A DNA stretch of 64,000 nt from Daucus carota subsp. sativus. Its lineage: Eukaryota; Streptophyta; Magnoliopsida; Apiales; Apiaceae. This document shows, piece by piece, positions 57,609 to 64,000 of the stretch (position 1 is the stretch's first letter; each line of letters starts with the position of its first letter). The stretch spans positions 45,876,380 through 45,940,379 of the forward strand of contig NC_030383.2 of assembly GCF_001625215.2 (NCBI RefSeq), in the 5' to 3' direction. A program made the translations under genes and the position numbers. The notes beneath the pieces are model-generated. The model was not told the origin of the DNA, did not search any database, and saw only the letters and a program-made list of their open reading frames with translations.

Positions 57609-59570
57609 CTAGTTGATGACCCGTGCCAAGCACGGGTTTAAATAAATTTTTAAAACTTATTATTTATTGGAGGGTTAATGTTTTTTTAATAACATTATCA
57701 TATTTTTATTATAATTATTTAAATTATTTTTTTAAAATAATATTTAAATTATTGTTATTTAAAGAAGACTTTCTATATATTAAAATTTGATCTTATTTTA
57801 AATTTATTTCATAACAATATGAGTCCCCGTTCTATGAAGTTCACAAAATAAATAGTATTGGAGTCCAAAATTATTTAAAAATAATCTATTCGTTTTAATT
57901 TTAATTCGTTTAGTCTACAATATTTGTAAACATCCGACAATCTGCAGATTATATTCTCGGATGTAATCGTTGCAATCAAAAAATAAAACAATTATTTTAT
58001 AAATCACTAAACACTGTATATGTTCTAAAATATAACTCATAAGAGAATAATGATCTTAATAATTGTTGGAGTTGAAAAATGTCAATGATTAATTGATAAT
58101 TATATTTAAAACTACTTAAAGATGATAAATTATATATAAATTTGAATAATTAAAAATATTATTTACGACTAAACTAAAAGATTATGACCGGTATTTACTA
58201 CATCTTAAATGTGGAATTTATGGAACTTAACTCTAACAATATGTTTTATTTAGTAAAATCATTATATTATTTGATGATTTTTGAATTGTGAAAATAATAT
58301 TCAAGATCAACACATATAAGTTCGTTTATAGCGTCTTTAATCTCGAATAAAATTTAATTTTTTAAGTCATAATTGTTATATTCAATCTAATAGTCAAACG
58401 TTATATATGATTATATTTGGAGTTCTTGTAAATATAAGAGTGGTGTTGTAGTTGTTTGACAAATTAATATTTTAGTTTTACAAAGTTAATTAACTTTCCA
58501 AAACTAATTTTATATCAAATTGACGGATGTCTTGTATTTCGATTCTTTTATTATATGTTGCAATATGAACAATGACTTCGTTCTCTTCGAGTTTATGTTT
58601 GTCAAATCAGTGTTACCACCGCCTTATTCATCTTTATCGCAATCTTCTGAAGAGCACGGAACGAATTAAAATTTATATTAATCATTTATATTGTTTTAGA
58701 TCTATAATAAGTATGTGTAATGTTATTTAATTGTAATTGTTTTATACTTTTTTTTTTTGAAATTTAATTTTTTTAGACTTATAATAGGTATGTGTGATGT
58801 TGGTTGGTTGGAGTTCTTGCACATCTAGGAGTGGTAGTTGTTTGTCTGACAAATTAATATAGAAGTCGAAAGATATTTTAAAGTTATACAACTTAAATAT
58901 ATTTTATTGATAAAATTCGCAATAAATAATGAAACAACAATAAAACAAAACAATAATAGAGTTTTCTAGCCTTTTTTTTATTTTATGTTCTCATATCCAC
59001 ACAAAAACTCTGCTGACTCCTTATATTTATTTGATATGAATTTTATTGAGTTGATTCATATTTAATTGATAGAAATTCTATACGGTTAGTTCCTATGTTA
59101 AATTGTTCGATATATCTATAATTTGTAATTAATTTGTGTTACATATATTTAATCCGTAATTGTTTTATAGTTAGAATAGGTAATTTTAATGTGGGTTGGA
59201 GTTCTTTTAAACGTAAAAGTATTAGTTGTTTGTATGACAAACTAATATAGAAGTCTGAAATTTTTTTTAAGTTAAATAACTTATATATGTTTTATAAATA
59301 AAAATCATTATTTAAATATTTAATTTATTTTATGTTCTCAGATCCGCACAATAGATCCGTTGACTCCCTATATTTATTTGATAGAAATTTTATAGAGAAT
59401 TCATATTTATTTTATAAGGATTTTATAGAGCTAATTTTTAAGTTAAATTGTTTTGATTTTAAAAATTAAAATATTTAATTATATTGGGATAGAATTCTAT
59501 GTTATGAATAATCGTTATGTAAAAAAAATCGTCATTAATATATATGTCTTATATCTTTTAATAATAGTAT
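57609..59570 (-). mobile_element. Helitron-like element (3' end clear, 5' end uncertain)
   Basis: On the minus strand the 3' end reads CCCGTGC-TTG-GCACGGG hairpin (57636-57620), then TCATCAA and terminal CTAG with a T flank: the standard plant Helitron 3' structure. The 5' end is a guess, near a CTTTTAATAATAGTATA stretch at about 59555-59571 that resembles the complement of Helitron 5' ends; a clean TC start is not seen. No Rep/helicase frame. The inside has about three diverged tandem units. Confidence 0.55.
58405..59480. repeat. diverged tandem repeat of about 390 bp
   Basis: Unit marker TTGGAGTTCTT occurs at 58417, 58808 and 59196, each followed by AGTTGTTTG...GACAAA(T/C)TAATAT. A second marker (ATGTTCTCA(T/G)ATCC) occurs at 58985 and 59332. 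Units have diverged by substitutions and deletions. Confidence 0.65.
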
Positions 59571-59960
59571 AATACTTTTAAAAGTAGTTTAATAATGATA
59601 TAATAATAATAATTAAATATAATATATGATGACCAAATTTTAATACTCTAGTACCGATGTTACACCGAAACGTGGTTTCGCTTATTACTAAGGGTATTGA
59701 TGATATAATATTAATATTTCTTTAATTTTTACCATTATTTTATTTAAAAACCAATCAATTCTCAACTCCTAAGACCCAGCCATGCACGTCTCATCTTATT
59801 CCTTCTCTCTCCCCACAAACTAGACAGCCCTGATAAGTATTGAATTGATATTTCAACCGATTAGTTTTAACTCTTATATTTTGATTAAAAAAAAACTCTT
59901 ATATTCTATTACGTTGTGTACAAAATGAATATAGATTTTCCTAATATGTTTATAGAGAAA

Positions 59961-60354
59961 AGTTCTATGGAGACCGCTATTTAATCGGAGACCTCGGAGA
60001 CCATGTATGTTCTGCAATTAAAACACTATAAAATATATTATTTTGCAAAATATGTTCTACAAATATCATGTATTTATTAAAATTATTGAAGATCATCTAT
60101 GTTTAATAAATAGATTATATATGTTCTGCAAGTTGAATAAATGTTCTGCAAACTAAACATATTTCATAGAACAAAACATTTTGTAATGCTCTATATATAA
60201 AACTTATATGATATTCAAGATTTTAAATGAAATAATGATTTCGTAGCACATGATTTGCAAAACTATACGTTTTGCAATGTTTTTATGAATTATTTTACTA
60301 GCAGAACATAGGTGGTCTCCGGGTCTCCGAAAAAAATGTGGTCTCCATTTAACT
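59961..60354. mobile_element. MITE of unassigned class, 394 bp
   Basis: Inverted ends of about 55 bp: left AGTTCTATGGAGACC...GGAGACC...TATGTTCTGC, right the imperfect reverse complement. GGAGACC occurs three times per arm (once diverged), and TGTTCTGCAA phrases recur inside. Target duplication not clear. Confidence 0.65.
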
Positions 60355-61464
60355 TAACTCTATGTTTATAATACGATCAGACACGTATATTATTTCGATA
60401 ATATAATATAATATAATATATGATATAATTATAAACATGTTATTTGATCAAATCCAAATTTTCAAATGAAATTAAAGTTTCCGAACAGGCCATAATATAA
60501 CAAAATATAAATAATATATAATAATATATAATAATATATTTTGATATTATACTATAATATAAATTGATATTATACTTTTATGATAATAATATAATAATAC
60601 AACGCAAAATAGAAGGAGAATACACTGTACTGTTCTGTATTCTGTACGCCCTTCAGGGGCGGACAAAACAGGAGAAAAAATTGTTTATTTTATCAGTCCA
60701 GAGAGGTGAGTTGTTTAAGAACGGTTGATTTTGATAAATGAACACACAAACTGGTTATTTTTTACGGGAAACGGGGGTCCATTGCTGGTTCACTGATGTC
60801 TGATGTCGGAACAGATAATGCTCTGTGAATATTTTTTGTTAATTCTACTAATTATGAAGTATTAATATTATTTATGTTTCAAAGTATTTTTCCATTCTGA
60901 TTTTTGTGAACGTATTTTAAGATTAATGACTATATATATTTTTTAAATTTGTTATTCTTTTCATAATTCATGTCATTGTATTTAATTTTTTTTAAAAGGA
61001 ATTTGAAGATATAATTAACAAAAAACATTCTATTAGTATATTCTAAAATACGGGGACAAAATCAAAGTGATTGACATTGTGAAATTGAAAAATATATGTA
61101 ATGTATATGTACATGACGGTGCAAATACTGTTGTTTAAGAAAAGCACATGGAAGTTCATGGTAATTCTGTCGGTTTTGGAGTATCAAAACATGTTGATAC
61201 ATCATACAAGTATCGTTCTTGACTCGGAGGGTCGAATGGCCGATTACTGGACGTGGTGCGTTTTAATGATTTGGGTCATAATTTCAATAACAGAGGTCAG
61301 CGAGTATATTTGCTTAGGCGGTGAGTATTTTTATCTTCGTTTAGCTCTAAATTATGACCGAGGCTTTTTCTCTTAATTTTTATTACGAGTAATTTACACT
61401 TTGCAAGTTTAAGTGCTTTTTCGATTTGATGTTAAATAATATTTTTTATCAATTCACACTCTAG

Positions 61465-61660
61465 AATTTAAAATGCGATTCGATATACATCCTTTGACCA
61501 TATTCTGTCTAGTTGACTTGTAAAGTTAACGGTTACAGGGACCTGGATCTGCTGAAAATGTGTCAAAAGAAACTACTATTTTGCCCCTACAACCGTTAAC
61601 TTTAACAATCAACTGAACAGAATATGATCAAAGAGTGCATATCGAAGCGCTTTTTAAATT
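61465..61660. mobile_element. foldback MITE, about 196 bp
   Basis: Arms of about 70 bp (AATTTAAAATGCGATTCGAT... through AAAGTTAACGGTT at about 61535) are inverted imperfect copies around a 58-bp centre. No coding capacity. Confidence 0.65.
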
Positions 61661-63445
61661 GAGAAATTATGAATGATACCGTTGTATAATTGGCTTCTCT
61701 AAATGGTACCATTTCGTATTTTTGACTTAGAAGTGGTACTACTCAGTTTATGATCCGTTAACGATACTATCAACCCGTCCATCTAAATGTTAAAAACGTT
61801 AGTTGACCGTATTTATTTCGTATATTTCCTTTAAAAAACACATAAAATACAACTGATATCCGTATTTTTTCTTTGTGTTCTTGAGTTTTTGAAGATTAAA
61901 AAACTTTTTGATCATGTTGCTGGTGTCCGTTTTAAGAGTATGAGTAACCAGATCGAAACTTGAGACGAGCTCTATCTATTTTGATGATCGATTTCACTCT
62001 ACAACATCCTTTGAAAACCAGAGCTTTAGGGCATTATTTTAACTACCCATTTTATCTATCTCATTACATATGCTCTAATAAATTTGTATTTAAGTTGAAA
62101 ATTCTCATCAATCTATAGTCAATACCCAATAGTAAACTCTATTTTTCGGAAGACACACATATATTTATATACAAGTCTTTAACTGGCCTCAGGAGGCAGT
62201 GCCGAACAAGAATAATTTTAAATCGAACTGCGTACATGAACCACCAAAGCCTCGGGGCATTATTGCCGTCCATGAGCTACTACAAGTTTATCAAAGAGCA
62301 TCGGATGTCCCAGAACCAATTGCATCCTCGTAGCTTAAAAAGAAAGGGCACAAGCAAATTTGTACAATTATTTTCTAGCTTATATTCTTGTATTTATGGT
62401 CCACAAATAATTTACTTTATTGTCTATCCTATGGTTGAAATTTGGATAATAATGTTTGTTTCTGAATTTATTCCTTATCCTTCTACCGAAAAATGGATAT
62501 AATTAATAGTGCATATTAAATAATTGAACACTTCTTTCGTCTGGATACACGAGCACCACTGGAGTTGAACCCGAAGCAGAAGAATCCGAAGACAACGAGG
62601 GTAAAAAAGTGGGATCAGTGTATTCCTTTGCGTGCGATGCGTGAGATGTGCTCTCTATTATACTCTGTAAATAAAAAGTCCCGTGTATCATAACAATACT
62701 TTTTCTTCTTATTAGGCGTAAAAAAATATAAGTTGGGCCAGTTATTTTAATATAATCATATTTTCTCAACTAATTAGTTAGCGTAATGATCTTTGGATCC
62801 AACAAGCTTTTATAAATGGTATACAAAATAATATATAGAATTGAAGACCATGTAATCGATGGATAACAGTCTCTTACATAATTGGCTGGGATATAGTTTT
62901 TTGTGGTTGAGTGAATATACAATAGGCAATATTATAATATTTTTTTAATATGGCTAGAGGTTTTTAACTGCTGGACGAGTACTCTTCCAGCATTTATTAA
63001 GCACATTTTTACTGTCCAACGATTAAAAAGTGTTACTATATATTAGATCTTGTTATAATCGATGACAGTTAAATATTTATACAACCGCTGAGAATAGACG
63101 TGCTATTTAAAAGATTCCGGCAATCGACTGCCAAAAACTCTGTTATCCGTGCGTACAAGTTTTCAAAGCACATTTTTTTTTATAATGAGAATGAATCTCA
63201 ACGAATACGATTCGGCAATTCACCGTGATAATTCTTTCATTCAAAAAAGCTTATCATCTAACCGTCGGACATGCAAGATGACCGGAGAAATTTAGACAAT
63301 AAAACTTTAATGTCAGAAAAGAAAAACCCGTCTTCTTTAAAGCATCCTGAAAATATAAACAAAGAAAAACAGATGAATATAAATCGATATATATAACAGA
63401 TTATATATATTATAGAAAAATAAAAGATATTATATCCAATAATTA

Positions 63446-63495
63446 AGCCAACAAGGTGGCACAAAATTGCAGCCAACAAGGTGGCACAAAATTGC
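63446..63495. repeat. 25-bp perfect tandem duplication
   Basis: AGCCAACAAGGTGGCACAAA plus ATTGC occurs twice with no gap. Confidence 0.95.
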
Positions 63496-64000
63496 CTCTT
63501 ACAAGCCAAAAATATGCCATCAATCATGGTCCTCCCATAAATGGTACAAAAAAACCATTAATAAGGCACAATTAACATCATAACTGAATAAATGAAAATA
63601 AAGACATATACAAAAATTTCAAAAAATTTCCATAACACAAAAGAACCAGCTATAATGGATAAAGGAGATACTAAATAAGGAAATTAAAACTATTATACAA
63701 AGTTCAAAAATCTATGCAAAACATTAATCAATATAGTTAATATAACAATTACTAAAAAGGGTAATTTCAAAATTTAAAAAGTTAAAAATAGCCAAACACT
63801 AATTAAGAAAAAATTGCATGAAACAATTTGCCTATATTACAAACAAAATAATTAAAGAAATTAAATACAGATAATCAAAATCAAAAAATTAAATACAAAA
63901 CTTCAAAACTAAAATCGTAAATTAAGCCATAATTTTAGTCAAGAAAATCACAACCGCGAACCACCGTAGAACCACCGTCATCTAACCGATATCTAAAAAT

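Larger units (their letters stand above)
59571..64000. other. gene-free right end of the window
   Basis: No gene recognised. Short frames at 61101, 62236, 62503 and 63258 show no family features. Contains a MITE (59961-60354), a foldback MITE (61465-61660), a 25-bp tandem duplication (63446-63495) and AT-rich low-complexity DNA. A gene beginning beyond the window cannot be excluded. Confidence 0.45.

Noticed and set aside
61671..61840. further TIR element beside the 61465-61660 foldback
   Set aside because: Phrases such as GATACCGTTGTATAATTGG look element-like, but no matching inverted partner was found.

Overview
The window is nuclear DNA of a eudicot plant. It is AT-rich, the genes contain GT-AG introns, and it is packed with plant transposable elements (Ty3/gypsy chromovirus, Mutator-like element, Stowaway MITEs, hAT MITE, foldback elements, Helitron-like ends). 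The species cannot be fixed from sequence alone. The density of Stowaway MITEs would fit an asterid such as an Apiaceae member, but this is only a guess. Keeping an NFP/NFR5-type receptor suggests a lineage that still forms arbuscular mycorrhiza.

Layout. 0.9-8.2 kb: three intronless LysM receptor-like (pseudo)kinases, namely an NFP/NFR5/LYK10-type gene (+) and two LYK4/LYK5-type genes (-). 11.3-19.6 kb: an intact Tekay/Del-like chromovirus with two 1703-bp LTRs that look identical and a perfect 5-bp target duplication. 20.2-20.8 kb: a CML41-type calmodulin-like gene. 21.8-29 kb: a gene-free stretch of nested MITEs and foldback elements. 29.8-30.9 kb: a GATL1/GATL2-type glycosyltransferase. 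32.96-40.17 kb: a complete 7.2-kb Mutator-like element with 159-bp terminal inverted repeats and a perfect 9-bp target duplication. It carries no recognisable transposase but three cargo genes: a five-exon plant-mobile-domain protein, a small unknown basic/acidic protein, and a two-exon GRF-type zinc-finger/coiled-coil/membrane-anchor protein. 41.8-46.5 kb: further MITEs. 47.0-47.7 kb: an RNF5/RNF185-like ER-anchored RING E3 ligase. 53.0-54.8 kb: a two-exon mitochondrial calcium uniporter (MCU). 55-64 kb: gene-poor DNA with Helitron-like, MITE and retroelement remnants.

The host genes fall into two functional themes: cell-surface perception of chitin-type oligosaccharides (LysM receptors) and calcium handling (CML41-type sensor, MCU), plus wall polysaccharide synthesis and ER ubiquitination. 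They do not form an operon-like unit. From memory, however, neighbours of the same types occur in Arabidopsis (LYK4-RING-MCU; GATL2-CML41; GATL1-RING), so the window probably keeps an ancestral gene block that was split up in Arabidopsis. The transposons have inserted between block members without visibly breaking any of them.

All calls come from reading the sequence and recalled family features. No database search was run. Percent identities and counts of differences are by eye.
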